From Ampelomyces quisqualis (Eukaryota > Ascomycota > Dothideomycetes > Pleosporales > Phaeosphaeriaceae): DNA of 64,000 bases. The stretch spans positions 1,426,001 through 1,490,000 of the forward strand of contig JAGTXZ010000024.1 of NCBI GenBank assembly GCA_018398575.1. Direction: 5' to 3'. Both the position numbers and the translations under genes were made by a program. Shown here one piece after another: positions 41,039-51,304 of this stretch; positions within the stretch are counted from its first letter, which is position 1; each line of letters begins with the position of its first letter. The notes below the pieces were generated by a model. That model had not been told where the DNA came from. It made no database searches and saw only the letters and a program-made list of their open reading frames with translations.

Positions 41039-42104
41039 CTAGTTCGTAAATGAACGTATTGAATAGGGACATGCTGGTCTGGTTGAAAGGAGGCCAAGAT
41101 TCTTCTCCAAACCAGGCGCTTGGGATAGGACGAGTGCCGGTACCCATGACTTGGCAGGGTAACACCTCTTGTACACAGCCTGGAGTAGCTTCGATGAGCG
41201 TGCAAGCACACCAGGAGTATCAAATATAGCTGAAATAGGCAAGATTCCATCAAGTGGCAGTGAGGCATTGGTGATGCGCATACCAAACAAGCCATGGCCC
41301 ATTTGTCATATCAGGTAGTCTGACGGGGCCACCAGTATCGGAGCCTGTCGCGATATCCATCCATTTGTAAGAAGCGAGACCAGCGCCTGTTCCTGCTGAT
41401 GACCCTTGGGGGTTCTGATATCCATCTGTTTGTCTCTCGCCAAGGGCGAACTGCGTGATTTTCGTTTTTCTGACCACAACAGCGCCCACATCAATGAGCC
41501 TTTGTAGAGCGGGTGCAATTGCCAGTGCTGGTTCGGGAAGATCTCGATATGCTCTGTTGCCACCATTTGTCCGCACTCCTTTTAGATCATAGATATCCTT
41601 GACACCAAGGCGCTTGCAAGTCAACGGCTTGTCCTCAGTTGGTGGGGAAAACTTAAAAGTAGTCGTGATGGTACTGCTATACCAGTAAAGCCAGTACATC
41701 TTATTGACAGCGCCTGAAGGATGCAACAGATAAGGCCCCAACTTGAGTCCCACATCAGTTGTGGTCAAAATCGTCTCGCATCCGATCGCTTTCAGGTACT
41801 TAGTAGCATCGTGTGAGAGATTCCTTGTGCTACCGATGATTAGTGTCTTCAGGAACGATTCCGAGAAGACATCATCGCTTGATAAGTAATCCGATATCGT
41901 TGATCTCAGTTGATCTGCCGGGGTTGCCTCGGACGACGACATAAAAGTGTTTGGCAGTGGTTCTCTGCTGGAGGCAGACTCATCGTGAAAGTGCAGAGTG
42001 GAGGCGACGATATCGGGAGAGCAATAGGAAGTCGTATTCAGCTGGAACACAATGGAAAAAGCTTCAGAGATTGCTATGAAGCAGATCAATGGAGAGATCT
42101 TCAT
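41039..42104 (-). pseudogene. Broken secreted amidase (amidase-signature family)
   Basis: The frame from 42104 opens with a signal-peptide-like start (MKISPLICFIAISEAFSIVF). It has the amidase-signature Lys block (LGVKDIYDLKGVRTNGGNRAY) and the Ser-rich block QNPQGSSAGTGAG..ATGSDTGGPVRLPD. The family nucleophile Ser, in TGGS, is Pro here. About 15 residues usually found before GYQ are missing. A frame change near 41290 cuts the frame; the other frame continues with LPLDGILPISAIFDTPGVLARSS, typical of the next conserved part. Three separate defects argue for a dead gene. It ends where the pectate lyase relic begins, same strand. Confidence 0.8.
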
Positions 42105-42567
42105 CCTGGTGCAAAGTTAGTTGGTTATTTTCCGGGTTGGCCTGTGGCCTAGACACTGCTAGGCAGAACGACGACTTTGACCAAATCATCTCCAAGCACT
42201 ACGCAGACGATCCATACCCTCTCATCAGATGTTGTCGGTGCAGAGTGGGAGAGCCTTCCGTTAGTAGGGCGCAGATAGATAAGGTAGGCGAGTAACTTGG
42301 GATGACATCATACATCACAAGGAGTTCAAAATTGGACCAAGAGTGCGATAAGAAAACTGAAGTCAAGAGCATTACAAAACTCGGATATCCGACTTCCTTC
42401 GTATTAACGGGTCGGAAAGCCACAGCCGCCATTATACTGATTATATTCGTAAGCTCTGGACCTTTTAGGGACACGAGTAGCTCTTACTCAAGACCACTTT
42501 CTCCATATATTATTGCGCTGTCTGGGGCTGTGGCCAGGATCGATGTCGTATGGCTCCGTCATGCTCT
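42105..42567. other. Intergenic, no gene seen
   Basis: This is 463 bases between the amidase relic and the secreted-protein gene. No supported feature. Confidence 0.5.
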
Positions 42568-43267
42568 TTACGGCTGGCTTTCCGTAGCGAAGCGATGCTC
42601 ATCGTCCAAGGGTGTGAGATCCAGTGAAATCGGATGATGTAACCCAGCATTGCCTTTCCAATACACGTGCCAGCCCTCTGGTGCTGCGTCCTTGAAGGGC
42701 TCCCATTCGCCGTTGAAGCCAGCATAGCGGAAGTTGGGGTACACCATGTCCGATCCAGCTTCATCGAAAGTCCACTGGTCAATAACACACTCGTATCCAG
42801 CTGGGCAAGACTCCACAGCAAGATACTTCGCACGATAATGGGGCTTAGAAGCATAGACCACAGCCATGCTGGCAGTTCGAGTTCCCGTCGTGGACTTAAG
42901 GGCAGCCAGGTACGACAATTTGAATGGTTCGTCGTTGTGGCCGTCGACACGAAGAGCGTAGTTGCCATTTCCGATCTTGACTGGGCGGAAGTGAGGTGAG
43001 GGAGTCGTTGGGCTGACAGTGAAGTTCTCGAGGCCAAGCTGACGAGAGTTAGGAAGGGCTACGAGATGGCGTCCATGCCAGGGCTCGTTGGGACTGCATC
43101 AAATTCAGTAAATATCGTTTATGCCATCTCAGAACCACATACCAATTCGCTTGTAGATAATAAGACTGTGGGTGCCCTTTCGACGACGACGGCGGGCTAC
43201 AGCTCGGTGCAATCGAAGTAGCAAGAGCGCCTGCAGCCATTGCGAGCACGATGCTCGACCAACACAT
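42568..43267 (-). CDS. Small secreted cysteine-containing protein, 216 aa
   Basis: Exons 43267-43143 and 43093-42568 on the minus strand, joined across a 49-nt phase-2 intron (GTATGT..GATGCAG). A signal peptide is clear (MCWSSIVLAMAAGALATSIA). The mature part starts with SCSPPSSS. It has four cysteines (one near the signal cleavage, one at the splice junction QANC, and a CPAGYEC pair), and several aromatic blocks such as NGNYALRVDGHNDEPF and WEPFKDAAPEGWHVYW. I recognise no enzyme family. Size, secretion and cysteines fit a candidate effector or wall protein; that is inference. The intron fixes the frame: the long overlapping minus-strand ORF in another frame is its shadow. Confidence 0.78.
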
Positions 43268-44035
43268 GATTCCCACTCGTGAGATTGAAGCTCAGAAAGT
43301 TTTATGTGAGCAAGCTGGTGCAATTCTTGCGTGTCGTTTGGAGAGAGGGACGTTGACAGTTCGAGCACCTCTTTGAGTCGGGGTAAGTGGGTCAGGTGAC
43401 CGTCAAGTAGAAGTGAAAGAGAAGCCCTTGCGGTGAGGCAAACGAGTATACGCACGAAGGTGAGTGTAATACTCGTAACTACTGTATCACGTCGCCTTGT
43501 CGCCGTTGAATTTTACGGCGATATTGGTTTCTGTAGCTAAGCCGACCGCCATTAATTCGATGCTAGCTTTATAGCATTGGTGGGCCAGTGTGAATATTTG
43601 GAATGAAAAAGAAAATCGCACGGGACGAGGTCAAGACACTAAACACTCAAGGGCAGAGCTCTAAATTGTCGGATCGGTAGGCGATCACGGGCGGTGACAC
43701 GAAACTCATCCCTAGTTTTGCCGCAGAAATCCATCTGTAGTGATCTCGGACAAGCGGAGAATATGACATTAGTGATGAGATCCTTTCAGTGCATGTGCGC
43801 TGCCATGCTTAGGAATGGACACTGAGATGATGACCGTGCTCCAATTCGAAAACGACCCTTGCGTACTCCGTAAAATGCCCCAAATTTGGACCCATGACCC
43901 CCAAGGGAGGATCTTGACACGATTCATGGCGTTTGCCAGGTTCCACACGGTGTGCCACAGCGGCCCCGAACTTTCAAGCATCTCGGATAGAGATAGCAAT
44001 CAGGTCGACCATCCCTCGAGGCCCATCTCTGGTTC
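43268..44035. other. Intergenic, no gene seen
   Basis: This is 768 bases between the secreted-protein start and the SIM-protein stop. It contains one TACTCCGTA copy (43864-43872). Confidence 0.5.
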
Positions 44036-45034
44036 TCACTTGACAACGTGCGTCCCAATTGTACAACTCGCTGAGGACCAAGGCTTGCTGCATTGTCCGC
44101 AGATAGAGATTCCATCAATACTGAGCTTTTGGCCCGCGTGATAGAAGCAGAGCCCGTCTTCTTCGCCCTCCTCTAGCAGCATCTGACATTGGCTGCAAGT
44201 CTTGCTCTCCATCTCATCTGAGATGCTCCTTTTTGTGTGCACGGGACGGTGAGAATGCGACAAAGACCTGGACGTCGATGCCGTATTCCGCTTTGGCGAG
44301 TTTCGGTGAGGTAGTGGAGTCAGTCTTGCTACCTGTGGTCCCGATGAAAACTCGCTCGGGATGTATTGGTCAAGGTCGGAGTCAGAATCTGGCATGACAG
44401 GTGGGTTCTCGCATTTGATCTTGGGTATCGACCGAGACTCACCGGCCTGCATTGCCGGGACTTTTGAGGAAGTTGAAGAAGAATGGACACGGTTTGTACT
44501 CGTTCTGATTTCCATGTGCTTCGTGGCTAGGCGCTGTTTCATTCGCTCACGTGCACCCTGTCCATGCTGCTTCGTTCGCTCATGCACAACCTGCCCGGAC
44601 TGCCGATCAGATATGCCTGACGCGCCGACTGACGCTCGGGATCTCTGTTGCTGCTGTTTGATAAGATCTCGCGCAAAAGTAGAGTGAGTTGCGAGACCTC
44701 GTGCGACGGCTCCTGAAAGCGCAGGTGATAGCTTGCAAAGCTCCTTCAGGATGCTCCTGAGTGAATTTGTGCTCGAGGTATCGATGATTTGCGCGATATG
44801 TTGCGGACTGATCTGTCGCGCGTGCAAGTGTGGATTGCTTGCCGAGAAACCTGATGTGCTACCATCAAGCTGCGCTCTCGTTCCATTCGAAGACCTGCTT
44901 CGTGCCTCGCTCTTGATCGTCGGCAGTTGCTGTTGTTGCAGTGTGCCTCGCAGCCGACGTTCAGGCTCTGGTGAAGATAGAGTAAGATCGATCGCGTCCA
45001 TTTGATCGTCCTGGTCTGAGTCCTGCCCGTGCAT
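44036..45034 (-). CDS. Predicted SIM-bearing protein with C-terminal CxxC/His block, 332 aa
   Basis: Single exon. The ATG at 45034 (MHGQDSDQDDQMDAIDL) is taken as start because the open frame further upstream has no ATG. Near the N-terminus DAIDLTLSSPEPE is a textbook SUMO-interacting motif: a hydrophobic core followed by Ser and acidic residues. The middle is Ser/Gln/Arg-rich and low complexity. The C-terminus has CSQCQML..DGLCFYHAGQ and CGQCSKPWSSASCTIGTH, a likely zinc-binding Cys/His arrangement. This could be a SUMO-linked nuclear or DNA-repair adaptor, which is inference. No named family recognised. Confidence 0.75.
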   Translation of the reverse strand: MHGQDSDQDDQMDAIDLTLSSPEPERRLRGTLQQQQLPTIKSEARSRSSNGTRAQLDGSTSGFSASNPHLHARQISPQHIAQIIDTSSTNSLRSILKELCKLSPALSGAVARGLATHSTFARDLIKQQQQRSRASVGASGISDRQSGQVVHERTKQHGQGARERMKQRLATKHMEIRTSTNRVHSSSTSSKVPAMQAGESRSIPKIKCENPPVMPDSDSDLDQYIPSEFSSGPQVARLTPLPHRNSPKRNTASTSRSLSHSHRPVHTKRSISDEMESKTCSQCQMLLEEGEEDGLCFYHAGQKLSIDGISICGQCSKPWSSASCTIGTHVVK

Positions 45035-45979
45035 CTTGGGTGATACCAGTGCGGTTGAAGATCCAACGACCGGCCAGCCCAACCTAGGCCGAAAGCGTGT
45101 GCTTGATAGTCGAAGTGAAGGTGATAACACGTCCACGATCGTAACGAAGCTTGCCGAGAGCGGCGATCTCTTAGCGGCTCCACCAATCGCCAACTCACGT
45201 GGGTTTCCTTTTTTTACTCACTTGCTCTCACTACTCCGTACTTTGTACTCCGTACGCTCAGGTACCCGCTCCACAAACTGACCACAGGTCAAGCTCTCTC
45301 ATGCCAGGTGGATAACCCGAGCCATGTGGAAAAGTGTTAAACACGTATAACGTCCGTCTGTGCACAATTATGACCAAAAAAATACTCCTAAAAACTAGGC
45401 ATACAACGCTTTTTACGGAATTTCCAGTATGCTAGGCAAGAGAAAGGACCAAATTAATAAGATCTACAGGATCAGGATTTTAAAATTCTGTCTGTAGAGG
45501 CTGCTTTCGGGGTTATTTTCACCTAGCTCTGTTTTTTCGCCTGGCTCCGTACATAGACCTAAGCTCCGCTTAGTTCGTGAGACGGATACCCCGCAAAACC
45601 ATCTTTCATGCACTGTATTTCCTTCGGACGATAATAACCATATGAAGTTCTCCTTTCCAGTCATACGGAGTACTGAATGTCGCCGTACGCTACCGGGACA
45701 GGGTTTATCCACCCTTCATTTTGCTCCTGCAATCAGCTCCAGGTTCGGCACGGACACGTACCCGTTTCCACCAACCATTTCGCATTCAAATCTCCGCCAT
45801 GATGTGAGTCGGTCCGTAACCTGGGGCATCAAGAGAGCGATCTGAAGTATACCAATCTACACGGATAATTACGTACAGCTGGTGGCTCTGTACGGAGTAT
45901 GTTTGCTTATATAGTGTAACTTTGCTCAATAGTTTGACATTCCTTCAACAACATCGTTCAACCATCGTTCGTTCTAGCC
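45035..45979. promoter_or_regulatory. Intergenic with four TACTCCGTA/TACGGAGTA copies and a TATA box
   Basis: Four of the window's eleven motif copies lie here (45232, 45246, 45664 and 45891). The first two are 14 bp apart. The fourth ends 8 bp before TATATAG at 45908-45914, which lies 66 bp before the pectin methylesterase ATG. The stretch 45330-45500 is AT-rich. Confidence 0.65.
45908..45914 (+). promoter_or_regulatory. TATA box of the pectin methylesterase gene
   Basis: TATATAG lies 66 bp upstream of the start codon, a usual distance for fungal inducible promoters, immediately downstream of a TACGGAGTA copy. Confidence 0.5.
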
Positions 45980-46993
45980 ATGATGTTGTCTTCACTCTCT
46001 CTTGTCCTTTCAATCGCGGTAGCCGCCTTAGCTGCACCTGCTTCCCTTGCACCACGTGCAGGACGCCCCTCTGCTCCAGCTGGATGTCTTTCAGTAGGAG
46101 TTTCCGGGCAGTACAAGACCGTGCAGTCCGCCGTGGACGCCTTGAGCATGACCAGCACAACTGCGCAGTGCATCTTCATCGCCAAGGGCACGTACACAGA
46201 ACAGGTCTACGTACAGGCACTGAAGTCTGCCTTGACTATCTACGGAGAAACCACCGACACATCTAGCTTCTCCGCAAATACAGTCACAATCACGCAGGGT
46301 AAAAGTCAAGACGACTCGGCAAACAACGATGCGACGGCCACTCTGCGTGCTCATACTACGAACTTGAAGGTCTACAACATCAACCTTGTCAACACCCGTG
46401 GTAAAGGCTCGCAAGCCTTGGCTCTGAGCGCCAACGATGGCAAGCAAGGCTACTACGCCTGCCAGTTCAAGGGTTTCCAGGACACCATCCTCGCCCAGCA
46501 GGGTGTTCAGGTGTACGCAAAGTCCTACATCGAGGGTGCAACGGACTTCATATTCGGCCAGAGAGCACAAGCGTGGTTTGATGGAGTTGATATTCGCGTC
46601 CTAGCCGCCTCCATTGGATATATCACAGCCAACGGCCGCGACTCGTCCTCCAACCCTTCGTACTACGTCATCAACAAGTCCAAAATATCTGCTGCTAGTG
46701 GTAACAGCGTCCCAGCTGGCGCCTACTATCTTGGTCGCCCCTGGAGGAATTACGCCCGTGTTGTGTTCCAAAGTACTAGCATGACGAACGTGATCAACGC
46801 CGCTGGCTGGAAGAACTGGAACACTGGAGACGAACGGACAGATGAGGTTGAATTTGGCGAATTTGGCAACTCCGGCGACGGATCGAAGGGCACAAGGGCC
46901 AGCTTTTCGAAGAAGTTGGGTGCCGCTGTAAGCATCTCCACTGTTTTGGGAAGTGATTACAAGAACTGGGTCGACACGACTTATCTTTCTTGA
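45980..46993 (+). CDS. Secreted pectin methylesterase (CE8), 337 aa
   Basis: Single exon. A signal peptide covers residues 1-~19 (MMLSSLSLVLSIAVAALAA). Family blocks appear in order: GQYKTVQSAVDAL, YTEQVYV, QALALSAND with the oxyanion Gln, CQFKGFQDTILAQ and YIEGATDFIFGQ (the two catalytic Asp), and LGRPWRNYARVVF with the substrate Arg and Trp. All catalytic residues are intact. The enzyme removes methyl groups from homogalacturonan in the plant cell wall, making it available to polygalacturonases and pectate lyases. The pectate lyase relic ~5 kb away shows that a partner function of this patch has been lost locally. Confidence 0.95.
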   Translation: MMLSSLSLVLSIAVAALAAPASLAPRAGRPSAPAGCLSVGVSGQYKTVQSAVDALSMTSTTAQCIFIAKGTYTEQVYVQALKSALTIYGETTDTSSFSANTVTITQGKSQDDSANNDATATLRAHTTNLKVYNINLVNTRGKGSQALALSANDGKQGYYACQFKGFQDTILAQQGVQVYAKSYIEGATDFIFGQRAQAWFDGVDIRVLAASIGYITANGRDSSSNPSYYVINKSKISAASGNSVPAGAYYLGRPWRNYARVVFQSTSMTNVINAAGWKNWNTGDERTDEVEFGEFGNSGDGSKGTRASFSKKLGAAVSISTVLGSDYKNWVDTTYLS

Positions 46994-49900
46994 GCGTTCA
47001 CATCTGATGTGATCGACACATAACTTCATATGTATACATTTACGTGTCCAAAGGCACTTGAAATTGTCTGAAGCTTCTTGATTGTACTTGCGACTTATTA
47101 TTGATAACTTTGTTGCCTCTATTGGGCGAACGCTAGGTATTGTTGTGGCATCGTGACGAAGCATACATTGGCAAAGCAGCAACTACACCGCTGTAGCGAT
47201 GTATGTGGAGACAGGCGTGACGGGATTTATAAGCTGCTCGGGTTAGTTTCGAACGGTAACAGTTGTTGATCGATTACAAAGCGAGCTCTGTGAATCTCTT
47301 CTGGGGGGCTAAGGACCGGTCTCAATTATGAAACCATACCGTACCTCACAAGGTGTGACGCTGATTGTACATTTGGGTCGTAGCCGGCAGGAGCCGCACG
47401 ACAGTTTGAATCATTCGCCAAACATGAGACTCACGCTACCAATACGTCAGGCGTACCATGAAAAGGCACGGACGATGCGGTTCGTAGGTAAGCACTTCTG
47501 TGGGCAACAAACACAGTGGATAGTGAGGGTACACCTGCTCAAAAACAGTGGGATACCGGGGCATTATGGGGTCACCCCATGAAAGTAGAGACGCTATCAT
47601 ACAGAGTTTGGCTAAAAAAGGTACATACACGCGTCTTGCTAACCCAGCAGGCTGCCTTTTGAAGTGTCCCTGCTAGTAGGAAGCTAAGTTCATTCTTTGG
47701 GCGATAATATCTCCTTTCGGCCTTTCGGCGCACATATTTCCTTTCGGCTTCAAAGCACATCATGTATTGCTGACACAAGCAATTTGGGGACTTGGGACTT
47801 CTGTTGCAGCATGGAAGTACCGTGTTTACAACGTTACGTGGACTGCAAGCAAGGAAGCGTGGAGTAGAGGAGTTGCGGGAGGTAGTGCCGTCGTCACTTC
47901 TTCGGTCCGCCTTATATATCTCTCTGACTTGGGATCACTCGTACCGGGATTACGTCTTTTACCTTTTCCACCCAACACTTTCACGTTTTATTATTTAGTG
48001 CAACTCTTCTGTGTAGTCCTGGCCGCCCACAATCTATCAAGCATCTAGACCGTTCGCGCAAAAACAAGCTCCTCCTGACCATGTCCCCTAAATTCACACC
48101 CCTGAACCAGTCACTTAACATGGCCAAGGCGGAAACAGCCCTTTTCCGTCGCTTCGACACCAGTGACTATTGGAACGCAGCCTTTTTCAACCCTGGCTTT
48201 CCCGAGGGGTGTCTCTCTTTGCAACCACGACTCCACAGCCGCCTTGGGCAACCCCGGGCTGCCAGGCGCATACTACTTCAACGCCAAAATTGGCAATATC
48301 TATTCGATGCCTGAACGATTCACGATGTGTTCTTTTAAAAGAACACATCGTACTGCGCAGCGTGACTTTGAAATACCCATGCAGCCATGAAATCTGCGTG
48401 AATGACTTCCAGGACTCCCAACACACCAAATTACATGAAGCTGGATCCCTGTCCTTTTTTTCCAACATCAGCGTAGTGTTTATGTCTTAGTAGGCCTCTA
48501 TCCTGCACAATTAACAACACGGAGGTATGCATTTGGGTAGAGAAACAGGGTTGCACACACGTTGGACGGAACTTTGTGCGAATTTTGGAGACGGAAAAGC
48601 GAAGAACACATGAGATTTTGTCGTTCGCGCCATCCAAAAAGACGTCTAGTTCCAAAGAGTGTGATGAAGAGTAGACAAAGGGGTTTAGGAGGTATTTGTA
48701 CCGAAACCTGCCCGCAGTCCGGTCTAGTCCAGTTCAAGCGCCAGACACAAGACATAGAGTAGTTGAGGACCGGTTTTTCTGGTTTTGGACAAGAAAACAA
48801 GACTGGCGTCTCATAGCTGAGTAGTAATTTGTCTTTTTGCAACAGGGAATCAAATATGATTATGATGGTGGAGGTTAGAAGAAGTGGAGGTAAAGAGGTG
48901 GAATATATACTCCTAGCCCATCCCATCTCCTTGACAAGACGATTAACCCTGAAAGCATTCCGGCAGGGAACAGAAAGACATGTTGCTTGCATTTGCCGGG
49001 ATTGGAGGATGCTCGACATGGACGTCGATCATCATGTACATTCCGAATCCTTCGAGACAACAAGAACATGGTGGAATTGCTCCTGTTGTTTTAGATGCAG
49101 CGAAGAGGCGAGGACATTCCACCAGCGTCTTTTGTGTTTCCGTAAGGCGGACGTTCGAACTGAACATCCATCTCATGCCCGCGCGATTCCGGAAGATATA
49201 GCCATGTCCCCAGAGACTCACAAAGCAGCATAGCCCAGAACCATCATCTTTTGCACACGCACAACTTGGCCCCCTCCCACAAGCAGAACACCACGACTTC
49301 ACAGTCCAACGCCGCCAAAAAGGTAGCACACCCACAGTAAAGCTTCAAAGCAACTCCAACGTCGCAAAAGCAAAAGCAAAAGCACCAAGCTTGTCGGCGG
49401 TGATGTTCGCCCTCGCCGCAGAAACCCAGCAGATCCAAACACATAAAAGTCGGACCTTAGGTAGCCTTTGATCCCATAACCACAAAAAAAAACTCTTCTC
49501 CGCTGTTTTCGCAAATCGTCCCGCTAGGGAAATATCCATGCCATGCTGTCTACAAAGCTGATCGTCCGGGAAGAACGACGTCAGCCAGGCCGAACATTTC
49601 CAGTCTCAGGGATGGGGTTTGCACACACCACGACATGTATAGTTAGGGCGATGGACGTTTGTTCCCAGCATGATGCGGACTTTGAGGGTTGAAATGTAGC
49701 ATGAGTTTATCTTTTTTTTCTTCTGCGTCGTCGGCTTTTGGCAGACTTGCACACACAGGCGAACATGCACTGCTGCACATCTTCTTTTGAGTTTTTGCAG
49801 AAGACGATGAAGTTTATTGATTGTTTACTTGAAGTAGGTTTTGAGGAGAAGGGGGGGCCAAAGAGCCCATGATCTCTTTCTATGGTCTTTTTAGGCCTGG

Positions 49901-50324
49901 ATTTCAAAAATAGATAGGCCGAAAAGGTCGTGCACAGGATCAAGTTTTTTTCGGTGTTGAGCAAAATGAGAATTGTGTGGTTTCCGAGTGAGGAATGAGA
50001 AGAGCGATTAGAGGGTTATATGGGCGCGGAGGAGCTGGGAGATGAATCAGCACGGGTTTTTGCGTTCGAAAGAGAAAAGGAGGGTGGAAATATGTTTCAC
50101 CGTTTGGTGTTTCTATTAGACAGCCGCGTCAGCTTTACTATATCAGGAATTCGATCCGCCCAACGCTATGCCCATATCCTGTTCTTGCATTATCGAGAGT
50201 GGAGAGTTCGTGTACGTAACTATCCGCCAAAACGCCCTGCTGAAATGCTCGATTGTCCAGATCCAATAACTTGTACTCGATAACGGATAAATGCTGACTC
50301 CCAATCCCCACGTAGCCGCCAATT
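46994..50324. other. 3.3-kb gene-poor region
   Basis: No gene supported. Short frames at about 48080-48400 read like fragments of one protein in shifted frames (for example PGLPGAYYFNAKIGNIYSMPE), centred on a perfect 30-bp palindrome. The rest has uneven base composition with A-runs and G-runs. Possibly an old insertion site or relic gene. Confidence 0.5.
48322..48351. repeat. Perfect 30-bp palindrome with no spacer
   Basis: The half site ACGATGTGTTCTTTT is followed at once by its exact reverse complement. The bases just outside do not pair. It lies inside a region of fragmentary coding frames. Confidence 0.95.
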
Positions 50325-51304
50325 TCACTCAGTCCTCCCAATCAACGCCCTCCTAGTCTTTGTATTGACCACCCCACCCACTCCAAAAGCCGGAATAATC
50401 CTACACATCCTGGCCGCCGAACTCTTAGCCCAATCCCTCACTACCTTTGCGATCCTCCCGTCCTTCCCACCGACGGCCATGCCGGGCCTATTATACATAT
50501 CCAGCCCCAGCAAATGCAGCGGCGTAGACACCAACTGCACAGCCGCAGGCGTAATGAACTGCGCCAAGCTCGCACTGCTCATGTACCGCTGTACGCCCTC
50601 GCTCATGTGTGCTTCGAAGCTCGGCGCAAGTATAGGTGGGAGGTTGAAGGATGCGAAGATAGTTATGCAATCGCGGACGGTGAAGAGTGCGAAAGTAGGG
50701 AGTGGAACGGGGCGGGCGGAGCCAGCGGAGCCGAAGAGCTGTGTGAATTTATTGTCTTTGTAGAGGCAGAGCGCTAGGTTGGCGGTGCTTGTTGCGACGA
50801 ACTTTGAGGTTCCGGCGGTCGTGGACGAAGCGGGTGTGGAGTAGAGGGTGGAGGATGCGGTGTCGATTGTGTTCGCAGTGAAGTAGGTTCCGAAGTAGAG
50901 ACTCTGGTAGGTGGTGTGTTAGTACAGCGGAGGGAAATTGTGTGCGTGGTGGGTAGACGAACGAAGATCAAAGCGAAAGGCTTCGATGTGATGAACCGAT
51001 GAGGCCGTAGCAGCAATTCTCTCACGCTTTGCTTTATGCTTTCTCCTAGTGTATCCCGTCCACTTGCATTCTCGATAATGCCCTTGTCTATCATTGTGAT
51101 TATGGGCGCGACGAGTGCTCCCGCAGCACCTGCAGAGAGCGCATCGACCCCGACGCGCAAACCTAGCTTCGATGTGTTCCAATCGCGCTTTGTGACGGCT
51201 GGTGACTCTTTCGCGACCATGTTTGGACCAACGTCCAGGAATGTCTTTCGCTGAAGGCTGTCTTTCAGAGGCGCATTCAAGGCGCCGGCTTCCGCTTCCC
51301 CCAT
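50325..51304 (-). CDS. Conserved-looking membrane protein, 306 aa
   Basis: Exons 51304-50963 and 50903-50325 on the minus strand. The intron is 59 nt with a weaker GTTCGT donor and a CTACCAG acceptor, and phases match. The start MGEAEAGALNAPLKD was preferred over an upstream in-frame codon because the signal-like lead there is unlikely. The body is hydrophobic with several spans: LGLRVGVDALSAGAAGALVAPIITMI, the SKPFALIF..SLYFGTYFTANTI join, LPTFALFTVRDCITIFASF and LAQFITPAAVQLVS. A basic tail follows. It looks like a multi-span organelle membrane protein, possibly mitochondrial. I know no named function. Confidence 0.75.

Noticed and set aside
42510..43037. 175-codon minus-strand ORF at the secreted-protein gene
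   Set aside because: It is the wrong frame of the same exon. The spliced frame with signal peptide and CPAGYEC is the real one.
48081..48400. Three overlapping plus-strand frames that read like parts of one protein
   Set aside because: No frame exceeds ~100 codons, no splice pattern joins them, and no family is recognised. Described only as fragments.
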